NCBI RefSeq assembly: GCF_000152805.1
Contig: NZ_CH902578.1
Location: forward strand, 3,047,029 to 3,111,028
Direction: 5' to 3'
Origin: Maritimibacter alkaliphilus HTCC2654
Lineage (GTDB): Bacteria > Pseudomonadota > Alphaproteobacteria > Rhodobacterales > Rhodobacteraceae
DNA: 64,000 nt
Within the stretch, counting starts at the first letter, position 1. Every line of letters begins with the position of its first letter. Under the pieces are notes generated by a model. That model was not told the origin of the DNA. It searched no databases and was given only the letters and a program-made list of their open reading frames with translations. Positions 43,268 through 52,409 of the stretch are shown here, in pieces. Position numbers and translations under genes: made by a program.

Positions 43268-44239
43268 ATGAGCCGTCGCAACATCATCACCCTCGTCGTC
43301 ATGGCGCTGCTCGCGGTGCTGCCGCCGGTTTTCTACCTGACCGGCAACGCCTTTTACCTCGACCTCGCCACGCGCCTGACGATCCTCGCCATCGCGGCGG
43401 TCAGCCTGAACCTGATCCTGGGCTATGGCGGACTCATCAGCTTCGGTCACGCGGCCTACCTCGGGATCGGCGCCTATGCGGTCGGTATCCCGGCGCATCA
43501 CTGGCTTTACGGCGGTCTCGAAAGCCTCGGCCTCGCCACCACCTCGGGCTATGTGCAGATCCCGCTGGCGATCGGTGTCGCGGCGCTCTTCGCCCTCGTC
43601 ACCGGCGCGATCTGCCTGCGCACCAAGGGCGTCTACTTCATCATGATCACGATGGCCTTCGCGCAGATGATGTACTACGCCATCGTCTCGATCGAGGAAT
43701 ACGGCGGCGACGACGGGCTTGTGATCGACTCCCGGTCCGAGCTGCCCTTCATCGACCTCGACGACCCGCTGCAACTCTTCGGCCTCGCCTATGTCTCGCT
43801 CGTCGTCGCGATGCTGATCGTGCGGATGATCGTGAACTCGCGCTTCGGCATGGTCCTGCGCGGGGCCAAGGGCAACAACGAGCGCGTCGTGATGCTGGGC
43901 TTCAACACCTACCTGTTCCGCCTGACCGCCTATGTCATCGCGGGGGCCATGGCGGGCTATGCCGGCGCACTTCTGGGCAACTTCACCACCTTCATTTCGC
44001 CCGAGATGATGGACTGGGGCCGCTCCGGTGAGCTCATGTTCATGGTGATCCTCGGCGGCACCGCAACCCTCGTCGGCCCGGTGATCGGCGCCACGCTCTT
44101 CATCGTGCTCGAAGAGGTGCTCTCGTCGCTCACGGTCTACTGGCATCTGCCCTTCGGCCTGCTGCTGCTCGCCGTCGTGCTCTTCGGCAAGGGCGGGATC
44201 ATGGGGATGCTGCGCGCGGACAAGGAGGACAGCGAATGA
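43268..44239 (+). CDS. livM: Branched-chain amino acid-type ABC permease LivM
   Basis: A 323-residue permease partner of LivH. Visible: SLNLILGYGGLISFGHAAYLGIGAYAVGIP, RTKGVYFIMITMAFAQMMYY, and the EAA-like loop GAKGNNERVVMLGFNTYLFRLTAYVIAGAMAGYAGAL. Its start is one base after the LivH stop and its end overlaps LivG by 4 bp. Confidence 0.9.
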   Translation: MSRRNIITLVVMALLAVLPPVFYLTGNAFYLDLATRLTILAIAAVSLNLILGYGGLISFGHAAYLGIGAYAVGIPAHHWLYGGLESLGLATTSGYVQIPLAIGVAALFALVTGAICLRTKGVYFIMITMAFAQMMYYAIVSIEEYGGDDGLVIDSRSELPFIDLDDPLQLFGLAYVSLVVAMLIVRMIVNSRFGMVLRGAKGNNERVVMLGFNTYLFRLTAYVIAGAMAGYAGALLGNFTTFISPEMMDWGRSGELMFMVILGGTATLVGPVIGATLFIVLEEVLSSLTVYWHLPFGLLLLAVVLFGKGGIMGMLRADKEDSE

Positions 44240-44988
44240 CCATGCTGGAAACCAGATCGCTGATGAAATCCTTCGGCGGCATCCGCGCCACCGACGACCT
44301 GACCCTGTCGGTCGAGCCGGGCGAACTCCATGCCATCATCGGCCCCAACGGCGCGGGTAAAACCACCCTCATCACCCAGCTTTGCGGCTCGCAGAAACCC
44401 GACAGCGGCACGATCCTCTACAAGGGGCAGGACATCACGCGCGTCCCCGCCCACAAACGCGCCCGGCTGGGGATCACGCGCAGCTTCCAGATCACCTCGC
44501 TCATCCTCGACATGACGGTAATCGACAACATCGCGCTGGCAGTGCAGGCGCGTCAGGGGTCGTCGTTCCGACTGGTGCGCAATGCGCGTACGATTTCCGC
44601 GATCCGCGACCGCGCGATGGAGCTATTGACCCGCGTGGGCCTGTCCGACAAGGCAAATATGGTGACAAGCGCGCTCAGCCACGGCGAACACCGCCATATG
44701 GAGATCGCCATCGCGCTGGCCGCCGAGGCCGAACTCATGCTGCTCGACGAACCCATGGCGGGGCTGGGCGCCGAGGAAACCCGTGCGATGATCGACCTTC
44801 TGAACGGCATCAAAGGCCAGCACACCATCGTTCTCATCGAACACGACATGGACGCGGTCTTCGCGCTGGCCGACCGTATTTCCGTGCTGGTCTACGGCCA
44901 CATCATCGCGACCGGCTCGCCCGCCGAAATTCGCGCGAACAAAGACGTCGAAGCCGCCTATCTGGGCGAAGAAAGCGGGGCCGCCTGA
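44236..44988 (+). CDS. livG: ABC transporter ATP-binding protein LivG
   Basis: A 250-residue ABC ATPase. Walker A GPNGAGKTTLI, signature LSHGEHRHMEIAIALA (a His in place of the second Gly), Walker B LMLLDEPMAGLG, and H-loop IVLIEHDMD. It energises import with LivF. Shares one base with LivF's ATG. Confidence 0.92.
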   Translation: MTMLETRSLMKSFGGIRATDDLTLSVEPGELHAIIGPNGAGKTTLITQLCGSQKPDSGTILYKGQDITRVPAHKRARLGITRSFQITSLILDMTVIDNIALAVQARQGSSFRLVRNARTISAIRDRAMELLTRVGLSDKANMVTSALSHGEHRHMEIAIALAAEAELMLLDEPMAGLGAEETRAMIDLLNGIKGQHTIVLIEHDMDAVFALADRISVLVYGHIIATGSPAEIRANKDVEAAYLGEESGAA

Positions 44989-45689
44989 TGCTGGACGTAT
45001 CCGACCTCACCACCCATTACGGCACCTCGCAGGCGCTGTTCGGCATGAATTTCTCATTGGGCACCGGCGAGGTGGCCACGCTTCTGGGCCGCAACGGCAT
45101 GGGCAAGACGACAACGATCAACTCGATCATGGGGATCGTGAAGGCCTCCGGCGGGTCCATCGTCTTCGATGGCGAGGAACTGGTGGGCCGCCCCTCGTTC
45201 CGCACCGCCAACCTTGGGCTGGGGCTCGTCCCCGAAGGCCGCCAGATCTTCCCCAACCTGTCCGCGCGCGAAAACCTCGTCGCCACCGCGTCCAATCACC
45301 TGAACCAGCCCGACCCCTGGACCATCGACCGCGTCTTCGCGCTCTTTCCCGAGCTTGAAAGCCGGGCCTCCTCGATGGGCAACCTGCTCTCGGGCGGCGA
45401 ACAGCAGATGCTCGCCATCGGTCGCGCGCTCATGACCAACCCCAAGCTTCTGATCCTCGACGAGGCGACCGAGGGGCTCGCCCCCCTCATCCGCCAGAAA
45501 ATCTGGTCCGCGCTGGCCGACATCCGCGCCACGGGCCTTTCGATCCTCGTCGTCGACAAGAACCTTCACGACCTCATGCGCCTTGCCGACCGCCATTTCA
45601 TCGTCCAACGCGGCGAAGTCGTCTGGTCCGGCACCAGCGCCGAGTTGCAGGCCGACCAGACCGCCCGCGAAACCTGGCTCGGCCTCTGA
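44988..45689 (+). CDS. livF: ABC transporter ATP-binding protein LivF
   Basis: A 233-residue ABC ATPase. Walker A GRNGMGKTTTI, signature LLSGGEQQMLAIGRAL, Walker B KLLILDEATEGLAP, and a LVVDKN loop where most ABC ATPases carry the switch His, as usual for LivF. Last gene of the aromatic-uptake operon. Confidence 0.92.
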   Translation: MLDVSDLTTHYGTSQALFGMNFSLGTGEVATLLGRNGMGKTTTINSIMGIVKASGGSIVFDGEELVGRPSFRTANLGLGLVPEGRQIFPNLSARENLVATASNHLNQPDPWTIDRVFALFPELESRASSMGNLLSGGEQQMLAIGRALMTNPKLLILDEATEGLAPLIRQKIWSALADIRATGLSILVVDKNLHDLMRLADRHFIVQRGEVVWSGTSAELQADQTARETWLGL

Positions 45690-45719
45690 TCTTTCCGGTC
45701 TGAAAATATCCCGGGGGGT

Positions 45720-45739
45720 GCGGGGGGCTGGCCCCCCGC
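45720..45739. terminator. GC hairpin between convergent operons
   Basis: A perfect 8-bp stem GCGGGGGG/CCCCCCGC (45720-45727 and 45732-45739, loop CTGG) lies in the 77-bp gap between livF and the convergent amine oxidase. No T tract is present, so termination may need Rho or be partial. Confidence 0.5.
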
Positions 45740-45766
45740 CGGCGCGACCGCAGAGCGGGCGCAACC

Positions 45767-47116
45767 TCAGGGGTCTTCGATCCACTCCGCCGCCCATTGC
45801 CCGGACAGATAGGCACCGTGCGTGGTCGCATGATAGTCGAACGTCGTGTGCTCGCCCGCGAACACCAACCGGGCTGACGCCGGGGTCTCGAACGCCTTCC
45901 ACAGGCCCCGCGACGCACCTGCGACGGGAAACGAGTAAGCCCCCCGAAACAACGGATCGGTCGACCAAGCGGTCTTCAACACGGCCGTCGGCGCACCGGC
46001 ACCGTCGAATGCGGCGTCGAGCACCTCCAGCGCATCCTGCGTCGCCTCTGACGTGCTCATCCGGTCCGCCACGGGGGCGTAAGCGCCGAAAGACAGGCCC
46101 AAAAGTATGTTCTGGTCCGAGAAGGTCCGGTAGTTCAGCCAGTAATTCCAGCGCCCGCGCGGCTCGGTCACGATGCCGAAATACTGCGTGTCCACGTCCC
46201 AGAACGCCTGATCGAATTTCAGCGCGATCTTGGTCACGGTGCCTATGCCGATGCCCCGGATGGCGTCGGCATAGGCGGCCCGCAAGGGTGGGTCGAAGGT
46301 GACATCGCCCGCTTTCAGCACGCCCAAGGGCAGGGCGCAGACCACGTTGTCGCCGGTCACCTCGCCCCACGGGCCCGAGACCCGCGCGACCGACCCGTGC
46401 GCGATGCCCGTCACCCGATGCCCCGTGCGGATGTCCAGCCCCAGCGCCAAAGGTGCGAGCAGGCGGTCGTAGCCGTCCGGCAGGATCACGTCCGTGCCGG
46501 GAAACGCCTCGTCCTCGAAAGCGAGCGCCGCCGACACATCTTCCAACGGCGCGCCGAGATCGAACTCCACATAAGCCGATAGCATCCAGCGCGCTTCGGG
46601 GGTGCGCAGGATGTCGGGGTCGATGTCGTCGATCAACGCGGCGAGGCTGCGGGGATCGTCCTCACCCCCAAGCTCGTCATACAACGCGTCCTCGAAATCT
46701 TCGTAGAGCGTGTCCAAAGCCTTGGCCACGTCCTCGCCCATCTCGGTTCCGTTCGCATAGAGAACCTCAAGACTGTCGTCAGCGGTCACGAAGGTCTGTG
46801 CGCCCAGCTCATCCGCAAGTCCTGCCACCGGGTTGCCGCGCCCCGGTCCGTGAATCCAGCCCGCGCCCCACTCGAACGGAGCGCCAAGGCTGTGATCGGT
46901 CCGGATACGCCCGCCGATCCGGTCGCCAGCCTCCAGCACCACGATCTCCGCACCTGCGTCCTGCAATCGCCGCGCGGCGGAAAGTCCCGCGATCCCGGCG
47001 CCGACGACGATCACCTTCCGGCCGCCAAGTCTCTGCGCCTGAACGCGTCCCGCGTGTGTCGCCGCCAGCGCCGCCAGCGCGAACCTGATGCTGTCGCGGC
47101 GTGAAAGACGTGTCAT
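45767..47116 (-). CDS. Flavin monoamine oxidase family protein, Tat-exported
   Basis: A 449-residue FAD amine oxidase from the ATG at 47116; the longer open frame upstream is antisense to the KAS III gene. The N terminus TRLSRRDSIRFALAALAA is a twin-arginine signal. FAD-binding KVIVVGAGIAGLSAARRLQDAG, EAGDRIGGRIRTD and the C-terminal RLVFAGEHTTFDYHATTHGAYLSG match the polyamine/monoamine oxidase family. It would oxidise an amine in the periplasm. It is divergent from the KAS III cluster and may serve it. Confidence 0.88.
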   Translation of the reverse strand: MTRLSRRDSIRFALAALAATHAGRVQAQRLGGRKVIVVGAGIAGLSAARRLQDAGAEIVVLEAGDRIGGRIRTDHSLGAPFEWGAGWIHGPGRGNPVAGLADELGAQTFVTADDSLEVLYANGTEMGEDVAKALDTLYEDFEDALYDELGGEDDPRSLAALIDDIDPDILRTPEARWMLSAYVEFDLGAPLEDVSAALAFEDEAFPGTDVILPDGYDRLLAPLALGLDIRTGHRVTGIAHGSVARVSGPWGEVTGDNVVCALPLGVLKAGDVTFDPPLRAAYADAIRGIGIGTVTKIALKFDQAFWDVDTQYFGIVTEPRGRWNYWLNYRTFSDQNILLGLSFGAYAPVADRMSTSEATQDALEVLDAAFDGAGAPTAVLKTAWSTDPLFRGAYSFPVAGASRGLWKAFETPASARLVFAGEHTTFDYHATTHGAYLSGQWAAEWIEDP

Positions 47117-47260
47117 GACGTGGTCCCCGATCCGTTCCCCCAACGCTATGTAAGCGACCGCTCGCCGTCCAGCGCGATGTCCGGGCTTGGGAATTCGCGA
47201 GCGGCGGCGTACATAATCATCCGGGTCCGCCAAAGACGGCGGGGAAGCGGAGGAACACGG

Positions 47261-48241
47261 TTGATCACCATCCTCGGGACAGGCCGGGCGCTTCCCGCCC
47301 GTTGCGTCAGATCCGACACCTTCGATGAACGGATCGGCAAACCTGTCGGCTATCTCGCTGAAACGACTGGTGTCGCCGCCCGCTATGTGTGTGAGGCGGA
47401 AAGCCAGATCGACCTCGCCGAAACCGCGTGTCGGGCCGCGCTGGAGGATGCCGGTGTGGCGCCGGGCGACGTCGACCTGATCCTGTGCGGCAGCGCGGTG
47501 CCCTATCAGCCGATCCCGGCGACCGCCCCGGCGGTCATGCAAAGGCTGGGCATGGCGGATGGAAGCGCGGCCGCGTTCGACGTGAATGCGACGTGCCTGA
47601 GCTTCCTGACCGCGCTCGACACCGCTGCCCGCATGATCGCCACGGGGCAGGCGACCCGTGCGCTCGTGGTCGCGTCCGAGATCGCCTCCCGCGCGCTGCC
47701 GTGGGACAGGCAGCCCGAAGTCGCGGCGCTGTTCGGGGATGGCGCGGCCGCGGCGGTCGTCACCAAGGCGACCACAGGGGGTATGGTGGCGAGCCTCATG
47801 CGGACCTATCCTTCGGCTTACGATGCCTGTTCGCTCGGCTCCGGTGGCACGCGCTTCGACTACCACAAAGACCCCGATGGATTCGCCGCCCATGCGTGGT
47901 TCGGGATGGACGGGAAAGAGCTTTTCCGCCTTGCCTCCCGCCATTTCGGGGCGTTCGTGGACGACCTGCTCGCCCGCGCAGGCTGGGCGCGCGACGACGT
48001 CGACCTCGTCATCCCGCATCAGGCCAGCCCTGCCGCGCTCACCCACATGATCCGTCAGACAGGCTTTGCCCCCGACCGGGTGGTCGACATCATCGCCGAC
48101 CACGGCAACCAGATCGCGGCCTCGATCCCCTTCGTGCTCGATGTCGCGCGGCGGTCAGGGCGGATGCCGGAAGGGACGCGGACGCTTTTCCTAGGCACGT
48201 CGGCGGGTGTGTCTTTTGGGGGCTTGGCCTATGTCGCCTGA
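47261..48241 (+). CDS. 3-oxoacyl-ACP synthase III family protein (FabH/OleA-like)
   Basis: A 326-residue thiolase-fold enzyme. The TTG at 47261 is taken as start because GGAGGA lies 5-10 bp upstream and the fold begins there. Catalytic Cys112 lies in FDVNATCLSF, His in VIPHQASPAAL and Asn in DHGNQIAAS, the FabH triad. The IDLAETACRAALEDAG and LFGDGAAAAVV stretches are typical. It would condense an acyl-CoA/ACP with another acyl unit. It is first of a six-gene overlapping operon, so it is specialised rather than housekeeping FabH. Confidence 0.87.
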   Translation: MITILGTGRALPARCVRSDTFDERIGKPVGYLAETTGVAARYVCEAESQIDLAETACRAALEDAGVAPGDVDLILCGSAVPYQPIPATAPAVMQRLGMADGSAAAFDVNATCLSFLTALDTAARMIATGQATRALVVASEIASRALPWDRQPEVAALFGDGAAAAVVTKATTGGMVASLMRTYPSAYDACSLGSGGTRFDYHKDPDGFAAHAWFGMDGKELFRLASRHFGAFVDDLLARAGWARDDVDLVIPHQASPAALTHMIRQTGFAPDRVVDIIADHGNQIAASIPFVLDVARRSGRMPEGTRTLFLGTSAGVSFGGLAYVA

Positions 48242-49214
48242 GCGCATTCTCGTCACCGGAGCGACCGGGTTCCTTGGTGGTGCGCTGGTGCGAAGGCTTC
48301 TGGCAGACGGGCGGGACGTGGTCGCGCAGGGCCGGGACCCATCCGGGTGCGCGGCGTTGACGGCGCAGGGCGTTCCCGTCCTGCGGTGGGACGTTTCGGT
48401 GCCCCTGTCGGACGTGCCGCCCGCCTTGGCCGGTGTCACCCACATCGTCCACGGCGCGGGACTATCGTCGCCTTTCGGCTCTCGTGCAGCCTTCGAAGCG
48501 GCGAATCTCATCGGAACCCGGAACGTGGTCGATCTTGCCCGCCGCCTTGGGGTTCGTCGCTTCGTTCAGGTGTCCAGTTCGACCGTCTATTTCGCCCTGC
48601 GTGACCAGTTGGACCTGCGTGAGGACGACCCGCTTCCCAAACCCTTCAACCAATACGCCCGCACCAAGCGGCTGTCGGAAGAAATCGCGCTTGCCGCACC
48701 GGACATCGGCCCCCTCGCGATCCGCCCGCGCGGGCTGTATGGGGCAGGGGACACAGTGCTTCTGCCGCGCTTGCTCAAGACGGCCGCCGAACGCCCCCTC
48801 CCGCTTCTGCGTGGTGGGGCGGCCCGGATCGACCTGACCCATGTGGAGGATGTCGTCGCCGCGATCATCGCCGGGTTGGACGCACCGACAAGCGCGGAAG
48901 GAGAGGTGTTCAATGTGACCGGGGGCGAAACCATCCCGGTAACGCGTCTCGCCGAAAGCGCCTGCGCCCGCGCGGGCATTTCGCTTCGCTGGCGCAAGGT
49001 GCCCGTGACCCTCGGCCTCGCAGCGGCGTGGTCCGCCGAAAAGGCCGCGCTTCTGACAGGGAAAGGTGAACCCGCCATCACCCGATATGCGCTGGCGCTC
49101 TTCGCCTATGCCCAAAGCCTCGACATTTCCAAGGCCGAGCGCGTGTTGGGCTGGACGCCCCGCATCGGGTTCGAGGAAGGGCTGGATCGCACGTTCGCGA
49201 AGGCGGACCTATGA
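48231..49214 (+). CDS. NAD-dependent epimerase/dehydratase family reductase
   Basis: A 327-residue extended SDR from the ATG at 48231, overlapping the KAS III gene by 11 bp. NAD-binding GATGFLGGALVRRL near the N terminus, the active-site Ser/Tyr-x3-Lys as SSSTVYF and YARTKRLSEE, and IRPRGLYGAGD are visible. In Ole-type pathways a similar enzyme (OleD) reduces the KAS-like product; here that is an analogy from order and family. Confidence 0.87.
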   Translation: MSPERILVTGATGFLGGALVRRLLADGRDVVAQGRDPSGCAALTAQGVPVLRWDVSVPLSDVPPALAGVTHIVHGAGLSSPFGSRAAFEAANLIGTRNVVDLARRLGVRRFVQVSSSTVYFALRDQLDLREDDPLPKPFNQYARTKRLSEEIALAAPDIGPLAIRPRGLYGAGDTVLLPRLLKTAAERPLPLLRGGAARIDLTHVEDVVAAIIAGLDAPTSAEGEVFNVTGGETIPVTRLAESACARAGISLRWRKVPVTLGLAAAWSAEKAALLTGKGEPAITRYALALFAYAQSLDISKAERVLGWTPRIGFEEGLDRTFAKADL

Positions 49215-50035
49215 CCCCCGTCTTCGCCAACAGCGCCACCGTCCGGGCGCGTGAAAGCCTGATCCAGCGCGGGGGGCGGCGCAGGCCGGTGGAGCTTCGG
49301 GTGCGCTTCGGTCTGTTGGATCATCCGCGGATCGGCCCCGTCCTGATCGACACGGGATATACACGCGAAACGGTCGAAGGGGCGCGCAGTCTGGCGCTCA
49401 GGACATACGCACGCGCGCTTCGGCCCAAATTGAACGAAGCCGGTCAGCCAAGCGCCGTTCTGTCCCGTCGTGGTGTGTCGCCGGAGGATGTCGCCTGCAT
49501 CATCCTCACTCATTTCCACGCCGACCACATATCCGGCCTGCGCCAGTTTCCCAACGCCCGCATCATCGCCTGCGACAAGACCTTCGCGGCGATCAGTCGA
49601 AGGGGTGCGTTGGCCAACATACGCCACGGTATCTTTCCCGAACTTCTGCCAGACGATTTCTCCACCCGCCTCACAGGATTTTCGACTCTGCCCCGATCCG
49701 AGGTCACATTGCCCGGCGGCCAACCCGCCGGGGTGGATGTGTTCGGCGATGGCTCGGTCCTGACCGTCGATCTGCCCGGACATGCCGAGGGCCATGTGGG
49801 CCTGTTCTTCCCGTCGCTTGCAACGCCGCTGCTCTACGCCACCGACACGCAATGGATGCTGGACGCCCTCGACCACGGTCGCGCACCGGGCCTCCCCGCC
49901 TCGGTCATTGCGGACGATGTGAGCGCCGGACTGCAAAGCACCCGCGTCGTCCGGGCGGTTCGCGATGCGGGGGGGCAGGTCATGCTCTGCCACGACCCGG
50001 CGCAGCAGCCCTATGACGTGGAATCCGCGTTGTGA
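49211..50035 (+). CDS. MBL-fold metallo-hydrolase
   Basis: A 274-residue metallo-beta-lactamase-fold protein. Metal ligands are in THFHADH (His101, His103, Asp105, His106), LPGHAEGHVG, YATDTQW and the late LCHDP. A long N-terminal region precedes the fold. It could hydrolyse a lactone or thioester intermediate of the cluster; substrate not known. Overlaps its neighbours by 4 bp on both sides. Confidence 0.88.
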   Translation: MTPVFANSATVRARESLIQRGGRRRPVELRVRFGLLDHPRIGPVLIDTGYTRETVEGARSLALRTYARALRPKLNEAGQPSAVLSRRGVSPEDVACIILTHFHADHISGLRQFPNARIIACDKTFAAISRRGALANIRHGIFPELLPDDFSTRLTGFSTLPRSEVTLPGGQPAGVDVFGDGSVLTVDLPGHAEGHVGLFFPSLATPLLYATDTQWMLDALDHGRAPGLPASVIADDVSAGLQSTRVVRAVRDAGGQVMLCHDPAQQPYDVESAL

Positions 50036-51282
50036 TCGCCTTCGTCGAAGCGATCGGCACTTATGTCACGGCGCGGCGCATGGCCCGTCCCGGCATGTCG
50101 CGGGAAAGGTTCGAGGCATGGCAGGCCCGACAGGTCGACATCTGGCTGGCGCGTGATCTGCCGCGCGTGGCGGCCTATGCCCATGCGCCGAAAAGGCTGT
50201 CCGATCTGCCGATCACCGACAAGGCGACGCTCATGTCCGATTTCGCTGCCTATAACGTGCCGGGCCTGACTGCCGATGACGTGCGTCAGGCGATTCACGC
50301 GGATTGCCGGATCGGAAGCCTGACCGTGGGGCAGAGTACGGGAACCAGCGGCAACCGTGGCTATTTCGTCATTTCGAATGGCGAGCGGTTCCGGTGGCTC
50401 GGCGCGATCCTCGCTAAAGCGATCCCCGACATGCTGCTGGGGGGCGCGCGGGTGGCGGTGATCCTGCCGCAATCCACTCGGCTTTATGATGCCGCCCGCC
50501 GGACCCGGCGCATCGACCTGCGGTTCTTCGATCTCGTCGCGGGGCCGGAGGTCTGGCAAGACGACCTCGCGGCCTTCGACCCCACCGTCCTCATCGCCCC
50601 GCCGAGACTGCTGCGGCATTTCGCCGAGACAGGTCTTGCTCTCGCGCCCCGCCGCACCTTCGCTGCCGCCGAAACCCTCGACACGGTGGACCGGCCCGTG
50701 ATCGAAGCGGCCTTCGGTCCGCTCGAACAGATCTACATGGCGACCGAAGGTCTGCTGGCCGTGACCTGCCGAGATGGCACGCTGCACCTGTGCGAAGACT
50801 CGGTGAAGTTCGAGTTCGAGCCGGTGGGCGACGGCCTCGTCTCGCCGCTCATCACCGCATTCCGGCGGCAGGCACAGATCATGGCGCGCTACAGGATGAA
50901 CGACCTCCTGCGCCTCTCCACCGCACCCTGCCGCTGCGGCTCGCCGCTTTTGGCCGTGGATGAGGTCGTGGGGCGGATGGATGACCTCTTCCGTTTCGCA
51001 ACGGCGGTGCTGACGCCCGACGTGATCCGCAACGCCGTTGTGGACGCGCACCCGGCCATTCAGGACTTCCGCGTGATCCAGACCAGCCCCTCGACCGTCC
51101 AACTTGTCCTGTCCCGTGACATGTCAGACGCAGCGTGCGAGGCCGCGTTGGCCGCCCTGCGCACCCTGTTCGCGGCGCGGGCGGGCGGGGTGTCGGTGTC
51201 GCTCGAACGCAGACCCCTTACGCTCGATACGGGCCGCAAACTGCGCCGCGTCGAATGTCGGCTGCCGAAAGCGGCTGGATGA
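50032..51282 (+). CDS. CoF/F390 synthetase-like adenylate-forming enzyme
   Basis: A 416-residue protein from a GTG overlapping the upstream stop. It has the reduced ANL layout of PaaK/CapK/F390-synthetase relatives: P-loop STGTSGNRG (102-110), an MATEG segment, and the late YRMNDLLRL and CRCGSPLLAVDEVVGRMDDLFRF, with Cys pairs suggesting a metal site. It would activate a carboxylate by AMP, then pass it to an acceptor. No C-terminal Lys-bearing domain of typical CoA ligases is obvious. Identity of the acid is unknown. Confidence 0.8.
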   Translation: MIAFVEAIGTYVTARRMARPGMSRERFEAWQARQVDIWLARDLPRVAAYAHAPKRLSDLPITDKATLMSDFAAYNVPGLTADDVRQAIHADCRIGSLTVGQSTGTSGNRGYFVISNGERFRWLGAILAKAIPDMLLGGARVAVILPQSTRLYDAARRTRRIDLRFFDLVAGPEVWQDDLAAFDPTVLIAPPRLLRHFAETGLALAPRRTFAAAETLDTVDRPVIEAAFGPLEQIYMATEGLLAVTCRDGTLHLCEDSVKFEFEPVGDGLVSPLITAFRRQAQIMARYRMNDLLRLSTAPCRCGSPLLAVDEVVGRMDDLFRFATAVLTPDVIRNAVVDAHPAIQDFRVIQTSPSTVQLVLSRDMSDAACEAALAALRTLFAARAGGVSVSLERRPLTLDTGRKLRRVECRLPKAAG

Positions 51283-52409
51283 TCGCGGATCGACATATCA
51301 ACCTGGGCGCCGAAAACGACCCGGTCAGCGTCGCGGCCCTCGTATCGCTGTTTCGCGATCACCCGTCCCGTGACCTGATTGCAAACCTCACCACCCGCGT
51401 CGAGGTGCTGGAGGCGTGCGGGAAGACCTTTCCGATAACGCTGAACGACCGGACGGAACGCGGCAATTGCTACATCTGCCGACCGAGCGCGGGCTATATC
51501 GACTATGGGTTGGACGAGACCCGCCATTTCGTATCGAACCCCGCGCTACGTGCGGCCCTTCGCGGATTGATCCGAGCCTGCGGGCCGGTTCTTGCGGCAA
51601 GCGGGCTCGACCATCAGGTGCAGGTCAACAACTGGCTTTTCTCGACCAATCCGGTGCCCGCGCTCACCCTGTCCGACGCGACGTCCATCCGCGATACTCT
51701 GGTGGGCCGATACCCGGACCGCGCGATCGTGCTGCGGTCTTTGAACAGGCTGGCGGATCGGGACACCATCTCGGCACTGGGGCAGGCCGGGTTCATCCTG
51801 TTGCCAGCGCGTCAGGTCTATATCTTCGCGGACCGCAGCAGTGCCCCGAAGCTCAGCCGCAACATGAAGTGGGACCGCAAACTGATGCGCGCGACCCCGC
51901 ACGCGGCGGTCGCGAACGAGGCATTCGGTCCAGAGGATTTCGCCCGTGCGGAAGCCCTGTACGGTATGCTTTATCTGGACAAATACACGCCCCTCAACCC
52001 GCAATACAAGGCGCTCTGCCTGCGTGAGTTGCAACGAAGGGGGATCGTCGAATTCGCCGGTTTCCGGGATCGTGAGACGGGCATATTGACCGCCGTGACC
52101 GGCCTGTTCCGGTCCGGCACGACGCTGACCCAGCCCATCGTCGGTTACGATACGTCACGCCCGCAGGAGGAGGGGCTTTACCGGATGCTGATGGCGCTGT
52201 CGCAGGATCGGGCCAGCGCGGAGGGGTTGTTTTTCAACATGAGCGCCGGGGCAGCGGAGTTCAAACGGCTGCGCGGGGCCGAACCCGTGATCGAATACAC
52301 CGCCGTCTACGTCGCGCATCTGGGGCGGCGCGAACAGGCGGCGGTTCGGGTGATGGAGCGGGTGCTGACCGGTGTGGGCGTGCCGCTTCTGGAACGGTTC
52401 GGCCTATGA
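51279..52409 (+). CDS. FemAB/GNAT-superfamily acyltransferase
   Basis: A 376-residue protein from the ATG at 51279 (ATGA overlap). Two GNAT-like halves are present. The end SAGAAEFKRLRGAEPVIEYTAVYVAH is the typical FemAB/Acetyltransf_6 closing region, and LYRMLMALSQDRA precedes it. It would acylate the product of the preceding steps. The long YFRNxG signature is not seen, so it is a divergent member. Confidence 0.7.
   Translation: MIADRHINLGAENDPVSVAALVSLFRDHPSRDLIANLTTRVEVLEACGKTFPITLNDRTERGNCYICRPSAGYIDYGLDETRHFVSNPALRAALRGLIRACGPVLAASGLDHQVQVNNWLFSTNPVPALTLSDATSIRDTLVGRYPDRAIVLRSLNRLADRDTISALGQAGFILLPARQVYIFADRSSAPKLSRNMKWDRKLMRATPHAAVANEAFGPEDFARAEALYGMLYLDKYTPLNPQYKALCLRELQRRGIVEFAGFRDRETGILTAVTGLFRSGTTLTQPIVGYDTSRPQEEGLYRMLMALSQDRASAEGLFFNMSAGAAEFKRLRGAEPVIEYTAVYVAHLGRREQAAVRVMERVLTGVGVPLLERFGL

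Noticed and set aside
45767-48103. A 778-residue reading of the amine oxidase
   Set aside because: The extra N-terminal part is antisense to the KAS III gene; a Tat signal and FAD motif mark the true start at 47116.
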